Part shown: positions 7,348-15,290 of the stretch, one piece after another
How positions within the stretch are numbered: position 1 is the stretch's first letter
Layout of the letters: the number at the start of each line of letters is the position of its first letter
Source: Clostridiales bacterium
GTDB lineage: Bacteria > Bacillota > Clostridia > Saccharofermentanales > Saccharofermentanaceae
Assembly (NCBI GenBank): GCA_016930475.1
Contig: JAFGGR010000115.1
Coordinates: 1-18,900 of the forward strand
Reading direction: 5' to 3'
DNA length: 18,900 bases
Program-made: the position numbers and the translations under genes
Notes under the pieces: generated by a model
Seen by the model: the letters and a program-made list of their open reading frames with translations, nothing else
Databases searched by the model: none
What the model was told of the DNA's origin: nothing

Positions 7348-9906
7348 TTACGGTATTCCACCGAAATAGTCCGGCATGTTTTCGTAAATCGGGATAATGA
7401 AAAGGAACGGCGAGCTTAACATGTCCTGCGACAGATATGTGGAAAAATATCTCGAGCTCTCGGAAAAGGCCATCGAAATATTCTGCGCGTACTGATGCTT
7501 AAAGAGGCCGTCTTCGTTATCGATCACATCAAATTTCTGAAAGTAAAGCGTATCCTGTCCGATATCCACATAACTGGAAGCGATCCACAATGCACCGCCC
7601 TTGATGGCCAACTCGGGAGATGTCCATGGCAGAAGAAGCGCGAGTTCCTCCTCCGTCAGTTCCCGCTCGTCCGGTTTGCGGCCCCACTGCGCGTAACGCG
7701 CTCCGTTGATGAGTGCTCCATCCTGAACCTCGGGATTCGGAGTGGATCCGATATTATAATAATTGAAGTATCCCTCATACCCTTCCAAGGTTCCGCTCGC
7801 AAGCTTCGAATGGCCGTTCCTGCCCATTTCCTGAATAATTCGACTGGCGAGAAAATAAGGGGAAATACCGGCCTCCCTGCCGGCGTTGAAAAGGATATCC
7901 GGGTAATCCGGGTCCTTGGAATCAAGGAAGGAATCGCGTACCATATCCGAAAGACCTTCCGCAGTGTGGACCGTGTTGTCGAAGGAAAGTTTTTCGAACT
8001 GAAAAACGGTGACGGGAGTTAAAAAATTGCGCGGATCAAGGAAGTATTCGACCACCTGACGCTTTGCAGCCTTCCAGGCCGCTCCGTCATAGACGATGCT
8101 GTCGGACTTCACCCACTGAGGGTGAGAGTATGCGTCTGCCAAGCTGGTGCCCTTATTGTCCTGATTGGATATGAGATCCTCCCAATCAATCCCGGTCTTG
8201 TAAGGCTCAAATCGGTATTCCGGAAAAAGACTGTGCATCAGCCACAGGCCGTTACGGTATCCTTCCGGAAAATGGTTCAGGACCGTTTCACTGAAGTCGT
8301 CCGAATCCTCGCGATTCAGCACGAAGATCCGGTATTCGGTCTGCGTTCCGTCAAAGGAAGAGACCTTAACTGAAATGACATTCTCCCCTTCAAGCAAACG
8401 GATCGGCTCGTTATTGCCCTGCGGGAACAAATCCGTGACCTGACTTTCGTTACTCATTGAGATCTTGGCCGCGTAACCTTCCGCGGGAAGACAATCCAAA
8501 GAAATCTCGGACATCTCGTCCGCGGACACATACGCGTAGTCGCGGGTCTGATGATCAAAATCCGGATAGATCCGAAAGGTCTGACCGGCGTCCCCGGAAC
8601 GGACCTTCATGGATGTCAGTATGCCGTTCAGCGGCAAAAAATCAAGATCAGCGCGTGCGAATGCGGATCGGTTGCCGTTTTCATCGGAACAAAGGATCGG
8701 CGTGGCCTCGTCCTCCGGAGAAACCGGATGGTAAGGGACCGGAGTCGGGACCGCGTCCATTTCATCAATGACGGCGAGAACCCGTCCGTCGTTATGGATC
8801 GCGACATTTCGGGAGACTACGACGGTGTAATTGAGATCGATCAGCGAAACTTGCGCATCCGGACTCCGCTCCACACGCACATAGAAAACATTGAAGCTCT
8901 CATCCTGCCCGGCGAGCGCCAGTTCTCCGATCAATTTCGCCTGCCGGGTCCCGCGAAGGATCTCATGAGGAAAATCATGCAGATCATTACTGCCGATCTC
9001 TTCTCCGTACAAATTATACAGTGTGACACGGATATCCCCCGTCGGATTGATGAAGTTGATGAACGCATCCCGATCTATCGCGTCCAATGTATACCAAGAG
9101 AGATTTTCGCGCTCGGCGACCTTTCCCGACAACACGCCGTCATTCGTGATCACGGTAAAGTTCGGAACGATCACTTGTCCGCCGGTGATGATTTTGCCCC
9201 TGCCGTCCGAAGTGCGCAAAAGTACTTTCACATTATGGAGCCCGGGGTCTTCGCGACGGGCATCCCAGGTCATCGAGAAGCTCTGCCCGCCCTCGGGGAC
9301 CTGAATCAGGCTCAGGTTTCCGGGGCGGAGGGTATCGTCAACGAAAAAGTCCGTCCGCGCTTCGTTGCCGTCGATATCGATCGTTCCGGATATTTTTCGA
9401 AGCCCGAACACATAACCCACCTCGTCCTGAAGAGGGTTTTCGGCGTTAAAAGAAATCAGTTGTGTCCCCTTTTCGGCGGAGAATCCCTGAGATGGAGCAT
9501 AACGGCGGTTCATGTCCGAAAAAACCTTCTCGATGACGTAATTTCTTGATCGCCCCTCCAACAATTGGAGGATCTCGTCGGAGCGTTCCACGGTACCATA
9601 CGCTATGTACGCCAAATCCCGCGAAAATGTCTCATCATTGCGGTCCTTAAGAAGATATGACGAGCCGGTCAAACCGATCCGAACATAGTCGGAAAGATTC
9701 AATTGTCTGGCAGCGATTTCTCGAGCCCATATTGCTTGAGAATCCGAGGTATTGATCATATCACCGGTACGATTGATGATCTCCTCCTCTTCCACGGAAA
9801 TTCCTTCTCTGGAAGCGGGCGAAAAGAGGACTGCGCCGATAGCGATCATCGCAATGAGTCCGACAGCAAGCGAGGAAATCGCGATAATGATATAACTCTT
9901 CTTCAT
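7348..9906 (-). CDS. Membrane-anchored cell-wall endo-beta-N-acetylglucosaminidase with beta-sandwich modules
   Basis: An 852-residue protein. An N-terminal hydrophobic segment (about 4-29) acts as uncleaved anchor or signal peptide. Residues 30-190 are unassigned; about 195-250 look Ig-like; about 250-370 resemble a prepeptidase-type beta domain; about 425-532 are a cadherin-like beta-sandwich ending EYRIFVLNRE. From about 545 the sequence follows the clostridial glucosaminidase pattern: HFPEGYRNGLWLMHSLFPEY, SHPQWV, EYFLDPRNFLT, FQFEKLSF, then SPYFLASRIIQEMG, where Glu693 is the likely catalytic acid, and FNYYNIGS. Such enzymes cleave the glycan chain of peptidoglycan outside the cell. ATG 9906 has GGAGA about eight bases upstream. 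It sits 24 bases after the yfbR-like gene. No known wall-binding repeats are visible; the beta domains may serve that purpose. Activity is inferred from the family. Confidence 0.85.
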   Translation of the reverse strand: MKKSYIIIAISSLAVGLIAMIAIGAVLFSPASREGISVEEEEIINRTGDMINTSDSQAIWAREIAARQLNLSDYVRIGLTGSSYLLKDRNDETFSRDLAYIAYGTVERSDEILQLLEGRSRNYVIEKVFSDMNRRYAPSQGFSAEKGTQLISFNAENPLQDEVGYVFGLRKISGTIDIDGNEARTDFFVDDTLRPGNLSLIQVPEGGQSFSMTWDARREDPGLHNVKVLLRTSDGRGKIITGGQVIVPNFTVITNDGVLSGKVAERENLSWYTLDAIDRDAFINFINPTGDIRVTLYNLYGEEIGSNDLHDFPHEILRGTRQAKLIGELALAGQDESFNVFYVRVERSPDAQVSLIDLNYTVVVSRNVAIHNDGRVLAVIDEMDAVPTPVPYHPVSPEDEATPILCSDENGNRSAFARADLDFLPLNGILTSMKVRSGDAGQTFRIYPDFDHQTRDYAYVSADEMSEISLDCLPAEGYAAKISMSNESQVTDLFPQGNNEPIRLLEGENVISVKVSSFDGTQTEYRIFVLNREDSDDFSETVLNHFPEGYRNGLWLMHSLFPEYRFEPYKTGIDWEDLISNQDNKGTSLADAYSHPQWVKSDSIVYDGAAWKAAKRQVVEYFLDPRNFLTPVTVFQFEKLSFDNTVHTAEGLSDMVRDSFLDSKDPDYPDILFNAGREAGISPYFLASRIIQEMGRNGHSKLASGTLEGYEGYFNYYNIGSTPNPEVQDGALINGARYAQWGRKPDERELTEEELALLLPWTSPELAIKGGALWIASSYVDIGQDTLYFQKFDVIDNEDGLFKHQYAQNISMAFSESSRYFSTYLSQDMLSSPFLFIIPIYENMPDYFGGIP

Positions 9907-9930
9907 CAGACTGTTCTCCGTCTCTGGTCT

Positions 9931-10578
9931 TCATTCACTGATTTGGTCCAGGGTCATTCCGTACGCCGGAATGAAATGATCCATGAAATAATCGGCTTCC
10001 GGAAGCCCGAGTTTCTTGATGGATTCCAATATGGACAGTTTGGCCGAAAGAAATTCGGTATTACCGGACTTTTCTTCGGATATACACTTAATATAAGCGC
10101 AGATACGATCCGCCGCCTTTACGAGCCGGCTCGCCTCCGCCTCTTTCGGATTTGACAGATCGGGGCAGAAGAGACGTCTGTACTCGTCTCTCATCATTTC
10201 CGGCAGAAGGCAAATTAACTGTTCGGCCGCCTGATCCTCGAGTTTCTTGTACGCCGTCATGATTTCCGGATTCCGATACTTGATCGGGGTCGGAAGATCT
10301 CCGGTCACGATTTCCGACGCGTCGTGAAAAAGCGCGATCCCGATGACCAGAAGCGTGTCTGTTTCGGGGAATTGGCCCCGGAAAACCGTGTTGCGGATGG
10401 TCGCCAACGCGTGGGCCACCATCGCGACATCCATGGAGTGTTCCTTGATATTCTCCATTCGGTTATTTCGCATCAAGCCCCATCGGTTGATGTACTGCAT
10501 ACGATCCAACATGGCGAAAAAAGGGTACGGCGGGGTTTTTTCGGTACATCCCGGATCCGGGAATTCTTGCTCGCTCAT
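9931..10578 (-). CDS. yfbR: YfbR-like 5'-deoxynucleotidase (HD domain)
   Basis: A 215-residue HD-superfamily protein, strongly similar in pattern to E. coli YfbR, which dephosphorylates deoxyribonucleoside 5'-monophosphates. Visible features: INRWGLMRNNR, containing the Arg-Trp pair that in E. coli selects the deoxyribose; His47 in EHSMDVAMVAHALA; His85-Asp86 in FHDASEIVTGDLPTPIKY; Asp157 in KAADRICAYIKC; and a DYFMDHFIPAYGMTLDQIS ending. All expected metal ligands appear present. The frame extends upstream, but ATG 10578 is preferred: GAGG, overlapping the dgt stop (TGAGG), lies five bases before it. It is seven bases downstream of the dGTPase gene, so both are almost certainly co-translated. 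It should act in the cytoplasm on dNMPs, including those left by repair and salvage. Confidence 0.9.
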   Translation of the reverse strand: MSEQEFPDPGCTEKTPPYPFFAMLDRMQYINRWGLMRNNRMENIKEHSMDVAMVAHALATIRNTVFRGQFPETDTLLVIGIALFHDASEIVTGDLPTPIKYRNPEIMTAYKKLEDQAAEQLICLLPEMMRDEYRRLFCPDLSNPKEAEASRLVKAADRICAYIKCISEEKSGNTEFLSAKLSILESIKKLGLPEADYFMDHFIPAYGMTLDQISE

Positions 10579-10585
10579 ATATACC

Positions 10586-11821
10586 TCACAACCAATAGAT
10601 TTGTTCAAAGCATCGCGTCGCAAACGAATCTGTCATTCCGGCGATGTAATCAGTCACGATCTGTACGGGATCCGCCGATTCTTCCGGGTATCCGCGGGCA
10701 TATTCGGCCAGTGCTGAGAAAACCGGGTTGCCCGACTTTTCGGAACGCTCCGGATCGAGCATCGCAGACAACAACGCATCGAAAAGAGCTTCGACTGTGT
10801 TTTTTACGGTTTGCTCGTATCTCATGATCTTCTCGGAGCTGTAGATCCTTCGCACGTTCTCGCGCAGAAGCATTTCCATCGCTTCCCCGGCGTCCTCGGA
10901 CAATCTGATCTCATCCCGGTTCAGGCTGTTATGGACGATATCCGCAACCAGAGTATTGATGATCCGCGCGTTGGAGTTACCGAGTCTCGATGTGATCGCG
11001 GGTGGAATATCCTCAAATTCGAGGATTCCGGCGCGAGCCGCGTCCTCAATGTCTCTGCCGACATAGGCGATCTTATCCGCGATGCGGACCACACAGCCCT
11101 CAAGCGTGGCGGGCTTTCTGATCCCCGCAGCATCACTTTCCAAAATACTCTCGGTCGTCTTTTCACGATCCGGAGATATATGATACTCACCGTATGTTTC
11201 GCCGCAATGAGATACGATACCGTCCCGTACTTCGAAAGTGAGATTCAACCCTCCCTTTCGCCCCGCATTTCTGCCCGCAAGGACATCCGCGACGCGAAGA
11301 CTGTGCGACTCATGGCTGAAGGAGCAATCCTGTCGATGCTTCTTGATGCACTCGTCCAGGATCCGTTCTCCGGAATGGCCGAAAGGAGCATGTCCGATAT
11401 CATGACCCAGTGCAATCGCCTGGACCAGATCCAGATTCAAATTCAATGCGCGCGCAATAGTGGTCGCGATGTAGTTCACATAGATCACATGCTCGATGCG
11501 CGAGCAAATATGATCGTTCTGGGGATTGAAAAAAACCTGGGTCTTATGACGAAGTCTTCTGAAAGCCTGCGAATAAATGATCCTTCCCGTATCGCGCTCG
11601 AAAGGCGATCGAATCATACAGGGCTCTTCGGGCTCTGCCCGTCCGCGGCTGAATTGACTCCTGAACGCATACGGAGAAAGGCCGGCCTCCCGTTCGTTCC
11701 GAAGCATCGTCAGAAATTCGCGATCGCGAGGATTATCGACCGAATCCGGGCGAGCCGGATCTGGCGGTACCGACTTCGCGTATTGACGGATCAAAAGATT
11801 ATCATCATCGTCAAAAGGCAT
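10586..11821 (-). CDS. dgt: dGTPase-like deoxynucleoside triphosphate triphosphohydrolase (HD domain)
   Basis: A 411-residue HD protein of the Dgt family, which splits dNTPs (classically dGTP) to the nucleoside and tripolyphosphate. Motifs: FRRLRHKTQVF (about 87-97), His111 in SRIEHVIYV, His140-Asp141 in ALGHDIGHAPFGHSGE with the further His144 and His149, DGIVSHCGE, and the distal metal Asp in VRIADKIAYVGRD. Length lies between the short (about 340) and long (about 500) classes. ATG 11821 has GGAGG six bases upstream. It follows pcrA by 60 bases, with an extended -10 promoter in the gap, and precedes the YfbR-like gene by seven. Substrate preference cannot be read. Relatives control dNTP pools, and some act in phage defence by dNTP depletion; the housekeeping neighbours favour pool control. 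Confidence 0.93.
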   Translation of the reverse strand: MPFDDDDNLLIRQYAKSVPPDPARPDSVDNPRDREFLTMLRNEREAGLSPYAFRSQFSRGRAEPEEPCMIRSPFERDTGRIIYSQAFRRLRHKTQVFFNPQNDHICSRIEHVIYVNYIATTIARALNLNLDLVQAIALGHDIGHAPFGHSGERILDECIKKHRQDCSFSHESHSLRVADVLAGRNAGRKGGLNLTFEVRDGIVSHCGETYGEYHISPDREKTTESILESDAAGIRKPATLEGCVVRIADKIAYVGRDIEDAARAGILEFEDIPPAITSRLGNSNARIINTLVADIVHNSLNRDEIRLSEDAGEAMEMLLRENVRRIYSSEKIMRYEQTVKNTVEALFDALLSAMLDPERSEKSGNPVFSALAEYARGYPEESADPVQIVTDYIAGMTDSFATRCFEQIYWL

Positions 11822-11845
11822 CCTGCACCTCCGCTTGCTCCTCTG

Positions 11846-11854
11846 ATTATATCA
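11846..11854 (-). promoter_or_regulatory. Extended -10 promoter before dgt
   Basis: TGATATAAT (TG, one base, perfect -10) lies in the 60-base gap after pcrA. A possible -35 (TTGCGC) is only 15 bases upstream and weak, but extended -10 promoters can work with poor -35 elements. Predicted start is near 11839, leaving about 18 bases that hold the GGAGG ribosome site. It would give dgt-yfbR expression independent of pcrA. Confidence 0.45.
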
Positions 11855-11881
11855 TTTGTTGGCATCGCGCAAACCCATTGA

Positions 11882-14326
11882 TCAAGCCTTCTTAAGTTTT
11901 GCCTGTCGAAGGAGCATGTTTTTTGAAGCTCCGTTCTCGAAAAGGATACAGATCAATGCGTCTCCCGCAACCTTCTCGATGGTTTGGATCGTGCCTTCGC
12001 CAAAACGCGGATGATTGACTCTCATGCCTTTGCTGATCTCTTCCGGGCGGAGAAACTCGCCGGTCGCGCTTTCATTCTTCGGCGGAACTGCGGCCCGTCC
12101 GAAACCATATGCCGAACCGAAGGATGAAGCGCCCGAAGAGTATGTAAAAGAACCGCCGGGAGCGGGCGAGCCTTCCGCCCTCGCTTTTTCGCGTCCCTGA
12201 CGCGAAAATCCGTAACCGTCCGAGTCCGCATCGAAAGATCGGGTCTCTGTGCCGATTTGCTCCAGGTATTTCGAATCGATCTCTTTAATGAAGCGGGAGG
12301 GCATCAGCTCCTGGGTCTGTCCGAACAGCATCCGACTTCTAGCGGTAAGCAAAAAGATTTTTCGCTTGGCACGCGTGATCGCCACGTACATCAACCGGCG
12401 CTCCTCTTCTATACTATCCTCGCTGTCCATCGAGCGGATGCCCGGAAAGATGCCCTCCTCAACACCGATCAGGAAGACCGCACCGAACTCAAGGCCCTTG
12501 GCGCTATGAATGGTCAAGAGGCGAATATAATCCTCGGATGGATCGTCATCGTCGCCTTCCGAATAGAGCGCGGCGTTTTCAAGGTAAGCCTGAAGCAAGC
12601 CCGTCAGATTGTTCTCGAAAGTCGGGTCGCTAACGGAGAGGCCGTCCTCCCCGATGATCGCCTCAGCATCCGCAACATAATCAATGTCTGAGGGATTCTT
12701 CCTTCTGGCCTCGAACTCGACCGCTTCGGAAAGCAATTCCTTCAAGTTTTCCAATCGGTCGACGGTCTCTTCCTTCCGGTCACGTTGATCCAGGATCTCC
12801 TGAACCAGCCCGGATTGGTCCTGAACATACTCGATGAATTCCGAAAAACTCATGGTGTTTTCGGCGAGCTTTTCGCGAAAGTTCTTGATTAAATCCGCGA
12901 AAAGCATCAGCTTACCCGCGGAACGTACCAGGTCCGGGTACGAGTCGGCATGCGCGGAGACGCTCAGACAATCGGTACCGTTCTCCAGCGCGATCGTACG
13001 GACCCGATCGACGGTCACATCGCCGATCCCGCGGCGCGGCACATTTACGATACGAATGAAAGCATACTCGTCGGAAGAAGACAGGATCAGGCGCAGATAG
13101 GCCATCACGTCCCGGATCTCCTTCCTTTCATAGAAGCGCTGTCCGCCCAAAACCCGGTACGGGATCCTCTGCTCCCGAAGTGCGGACTCGACCGTTCGGG
13201 AAAGGGCGTTCATACGGTACAGGACGGCAATATCCCCATACCTAAACTTACCGCTCGCGACCAATTTTCGAGCTTGCTCCGCGACGAAATACGCCTCGGA
13301 TCCATGATGGTCCGCACGAAAATGGACCGGTAGGTCACCGCCGCCGATCTCGGTCTTCAAGGCCTTGATCTTCCTCTTGCTATTGTGCGAGATCACGCTG
13401 TTGGCGGCTTGCAGAATGGCGTCCGTCGAGCGGTAATTACGTTCGAGCTTAACGGTCCTGGTCTTCTTGAAGTCCTTTTCGAAATCGAGGATATTGCGGA
13501 TATTCGCTCCTCGAAAAGAATAGATCGACTGATCGTCGTCCCCGACGACACAGAGGTTCCCGTACTTACTTGCGAGCATCTGGACCATCCGATACTGAGC
13601 GAAATTGGTGTCCTGGTACTCGTCGACCAGGATATAGCGAAACTGCTCCCGGTAATATTCGAGCACATCCGGATGATCGGCGAACAGCTCCACGGCATAA
13701 AAAAGAATATCATCAAAGTCCATGCTGTTATTGCGAAGAAGCTTCTCGTGGTATCGCGCGTAGACATCGGCAATCTTGCGTTTCCGGTACTCGGCACCGG
13801 CTTCCTTCCGGTAATCCTCCACACCGATCATCTCGTTTTTGGCCCGGCTGATTTCCGAAAGCACCGAACGGGGGATGAACACCTTCTCGTTCAGCTCGCA
13901 TTCCTTGATGCATTCCTTGACGATTTTCATTTGATCGTCGGTATCCAGGATCGAAAACCGGTTCGTAAAGCCGACCAGCTCGGCATGTCGCCTCAATATC
14001 CGGGCGAACATCGAATGAAATGTTCCGATCCACATATACGAGGCGGTATCCCCGACCAGCGAAAAGACTCTCTCCTTCATCTCGTTTGCCGCCTTATTGG
14101 TAAACGTGATCGCCAGGATCGACGAGGGTCGAACCTTGCGTACGCGGATCAAATAGGCAATGCGATAAGTGATCACACGGGTCTTGCCGGATCCGGCTCC
14201 CGCCAGGATCAGCAGGGGTCCCTCATCATGACGGACCGCCGTCTCCTGCTCCGGATTCAGGCCGCCGCAAAGCTCCTGCTCAATGCTTTTCGAGTCGGAA
14301 AATTCAGAATGCGTTTGATTATTCAA
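11882..14326 (-). CDS. pcrA: ATP-dependent 3'-5' DNA helicase, PcrA/UvrD type
   Basis: An 814-residue superfamily 1A helicase used in nucleotide excision repair, plasmid replication and removal of RecA filaments and stalled RNA polymerase. Motifs in order: Q-motif LNPEQETAV; Walker A AGAGSGKT (about 42-49); AITFTNKAANEMKERV; Walker B VDEYQDTNFAQ; motif III VGDDDQSIYSFRGA; motif IV LERNYRST; motif V TIHSAKGLEFGAVFLIGVEE; motif VI EEERRLMYVAITRAK. The C-terminus has a Gly/Ser-rich linker and then a Tudor-like end (HPRFGEGTIQTIE, ASKNMLLRQAKLKKA) that in PcrA/UvrD binds RNA polymerase. The start is TTG 14326: AAGGAG lies six bases upstream and no in-frame ATG with a site is nearer. It is the first gene of the long minus-strand block, driven by the promoter at 14371-14399. 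Confidence 0.96.
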   Translation of the reverse strand: MNNQTHSEFSDSKSIEQELCGGLNPEQETAVRHDEGPLLILAGAGSGKTRVITYRIAYLIRVRKVRPSSILAITFTNKAANEMKERVFSLVGDTASYMWIGTFHSMFARILRRHAELVGFTNRFSILDTDDQMKIVKECIKECELNEKVFIPRSVLSEISRAKNEMIGVEDYRKEAGAEYRKRKIADVYARYHEKLLRNNSMDFDDILFYAVELFADHPDVLEYYREQFRYILVDEYQDTNFAQYRMVQMLASKYGNLCVVGDDDQSIYSFRGANIRNILDFEKDFKKTRTVKLERNYRSTDAILQAANSVISHNSKRKIKALKTEIGGGDLPVHFRADHHGSEAYFVAEQARKLVASGKFRYGDIAVLYRMNALSRTVESALREQRIPYRVLGGQRFYERKEIRDVMAYLRLILSSSDEYAFIRIVNVPRRGIGDVTVDRVRTIALENGTDCLSVSAHADSYPDLVRSAGKLMLFADLIKNFREKLAENTMSFSEFIEYVQDQSGLVQEILDQRDRKEETVDRLENLKELLSEAVEFEARRKNPSDIDYVADAEAIIGEDGLSVSDPTFENNLTGLLQAYLENAALYSEGDDDDPSEDYIRLLTIHSAKGLEFGAVFLIGVEEGIFPGIRSMDSEDSIEEERRLMYVAITRAKRKIFLLTARSRMLFGQTQELMPSRFIKEIDSKYLEQIGTETRSFDADSDGYGFSRQGREKARAEGSPAPGGSFTYSSGASSFGSAYGFGRAAVPPKNESATGEFLRPEEISKGMRVNHPRFGEGTIQTIEKVAGDALICILFENGASKNMLLRQAKLKKA

Positions 14327-14370
14327 AGATGTCTCCTTATAAATTTCACGCTGTGATAAGAATGAAGATA

Positions 14371-14399
14371 ATTATAACAATCCCGGCGTGGAGCGACAA
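14371..14399 (-). promoter_or_regulatory. Sigma-A-type promoter of pcrA and the following block
   Basis: TTGTCG (14394-14399) and a perfect TATAAT (14371-14376) are 17 bases apart, and TG one base before the -10 makes it also an extended -10. Predicted transcription start is near 14364, about 37 bases before the TTG start of pcrA. This is the best promoter match in the window. Confidence 0.75.
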
Positions 14400-14606
14400 G
14401 ACAAACCGAAGTAAAAGAAAGATTCGACTGATCCGACGCATCGGGAAGTGCTGGATAATATTGTTTCTAGACAGCCGGGAAAGCGGTACGAAAAACGGTT
14501 TTTTGCAACGAGAACTGTATTATATTATTTCAGGGTAAAGAAAGTTGCGAAGGATTAACGATAAAACAACAATTGAAGTGACCGAGTTTTAGGCGGTCTA
14601 AACCGA

Positions 14607-14652
14607 TAAATAATAATAAAAGAGACCGCCCTCATAAAAGGGGGGCGGTCTC
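14607..14652 (-). terminator. Rho-independent terminator of hpf
   Basis: A 10-bp perfect stem (GAGACCGCCC at 14622-14631 against GGGCGGTCTC at 14643-14652) is followed on the minus strand by TTTTATTATTATTT. It lies about 40 bases past the hpf stop. An extra copy of one arm (GGCGGTCT, 14592-14599, plus-strand sense) lies beyond the T-tract. Confidence 0.9.
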
Positions 14653-14691
14653 CGTGCGCATCAGACGGAACTTATCATAGAAAGGAAAGAA

Positions 14692-15231
14692 TCAGTAGGT
14701 TGGCTCAATCAGACCATAATGACCGTCTTTGCGCTTATACACAACACAGACATTTCCGGTCTCGGCATCGAGGTAAACCAGAAAGCTGTGTCCGAGCATC
14801 TCCATTTGCAAAACCGCATCGTCGGGCGACATGGGCACCAATTCAAACGACTTGCGTTTGATGATCTTCTTTTCTTCCTCAAGTACTTCATCAACATCCT
14901 CCGGAACGTCTTTCAAATACTCCTTTACGTAAGAATAATCCCGGATCTGTTTCTCGATTCTTGTCTTCTGGCGTCTGATCTGAGACTCCAACTTATCAAT
15001 GGTACGGTCAACGGCTGTGAGGATCTCTTCGTCTCGAGCCTCCGCTCGAAAAATCCTGTTCTGCAGCTTCAACGTCAGTTCAACTCTCTTCAGCTCCCTT
15101 TCCGGAACGACCTTGATATTGAAAATCCCCTCTTCTCCGAAATGCTTCTCGAATTTAGAAAGTTTCGATTCGATTTTCTCCTCAAGTCTCTCTCCGACAT
15201 GGATTCCGCTTCCCTGTGTAGTGACCTTCAT
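14692..15231 (-). CDS. hpf: Long-form ribosome hibernation promoting factor
   Basis: A 179-residue protein of the HPF/RaiA family. The N-terminal domain (about 1-100) has the S30AE fold pattern: VTTQGSGIHVGERLEEKIES, then a basic helix around RQKTRIEKQIRD. An acidic linker (VPEDVDEVLEEEKK) joins it to the C-terminal dimerisation domain: IKRKSFELVPMSPDDAVLQM, MEMLGHSFLVYLDAETG, VVYKRKDGHYGLIEP. Long HPF binds the decoding centre of idle 70S ribosomes and pairs them into inactive 100S dimers in stationary phase or stress. Start ATG 15231 has GGAAGGA nine bases upstream. It is a single-gene unit with its own -10 at 15291-15296 and terminator. A short upstream reading frame ends by overlapping this start (ATGA); see findings. 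Confidence 0.96.
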   Translation of the reverse strand: MKVTTQGSGIHVGERLEEKIESKLSKFEKHFGEEGIFNIKVVPERELKRVELTLKLQNRIFRAEARDEEILTAVDRTIDKLESQIRRQKTRIEKQIRDYSYVKEYLKDVPEDVDEVLEEEKKIIKRKSFELVPMSPDDAVLQMEMLGHSFLVYLDAETGNVCVVYKRKDGHYGLIEPTY

Positions 15232-15260
15232 TGAATCACATCCTTCCGGCTATTGTTCTT

Positions 15261-15284
15261 ATGAACGGTCGACAAACTGTTCAT
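15261..15284 (-). repeat. Inverted repeat at the predicted 5' end of the hpf mRNA
   Basis: ATGAAC (minus strand, 15284-15279) and GTTCAT (15266-15261) form a six-base-pair stem around a 12-base loop. The left arm also belongs to a direct repeat, ATGAACA-c-ATGAACA (15278-15292), whose upstream copy overlaps the -10. It may be an mRNA hairpin or a protein-binding site; neither is demonstrated. Confidence 0.35.
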
Positions 15285-15290
15285 GTGTTC

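Larger units (their letters stand above)
14327..14691. other. 365-base intergenic region between hpf and pcrA
   Basis: On the minus strand it holds the hpf terminator (14607-14652) and the pcrA promoter (14371-14399). The middle, about 14400-14590, is AT-rich. A TATAAT occurs at 14519-14524 (minus) without a good -35. A TTGCAA followed by TATATT/TATTAT occurs on the plus strand around 14503-14528 with poor spacing. No convincing small ORF or recognised RNA is seen. Confidence 0.5.

Noticed and set aside
8551..9549. Plus-strand open frame of 332 codons inside the glucosaminidase gene
   Set aside because: It lies fully antisense to a well-supported gene, its translation shows no domain pattern, and no ribosome site or promoter fits. 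Similar long shadows occur opposite dgt (10811-11881), pcrA (13385-14356) and gap (16130-17017).
10586..11821. dgt as a phage-defence gene in a defence island
   Set aside because: No restriction, toxin, retron, CRISPR or mobile genes lie nearby. All neighbours are housekeeping or envelope genes, so pool control is more likely.
14503..14530. Possible plus-strand promoter (TTGCAA with TATATT/TATTAT) for a small RNA
   Set aside because: The spacing is 12-14 bases rather than 16-18, and the hairpin downstream has no T-run on the plus strand, so no transcript unit can be supported.
14329..14538. Small plus-strand frame (69 codons) in the hpf-pcrA intergenic region
   Set aside because: It begins inside the pcrA ribosome site complement, is very basic and low in pattern, and has no ribosome site.
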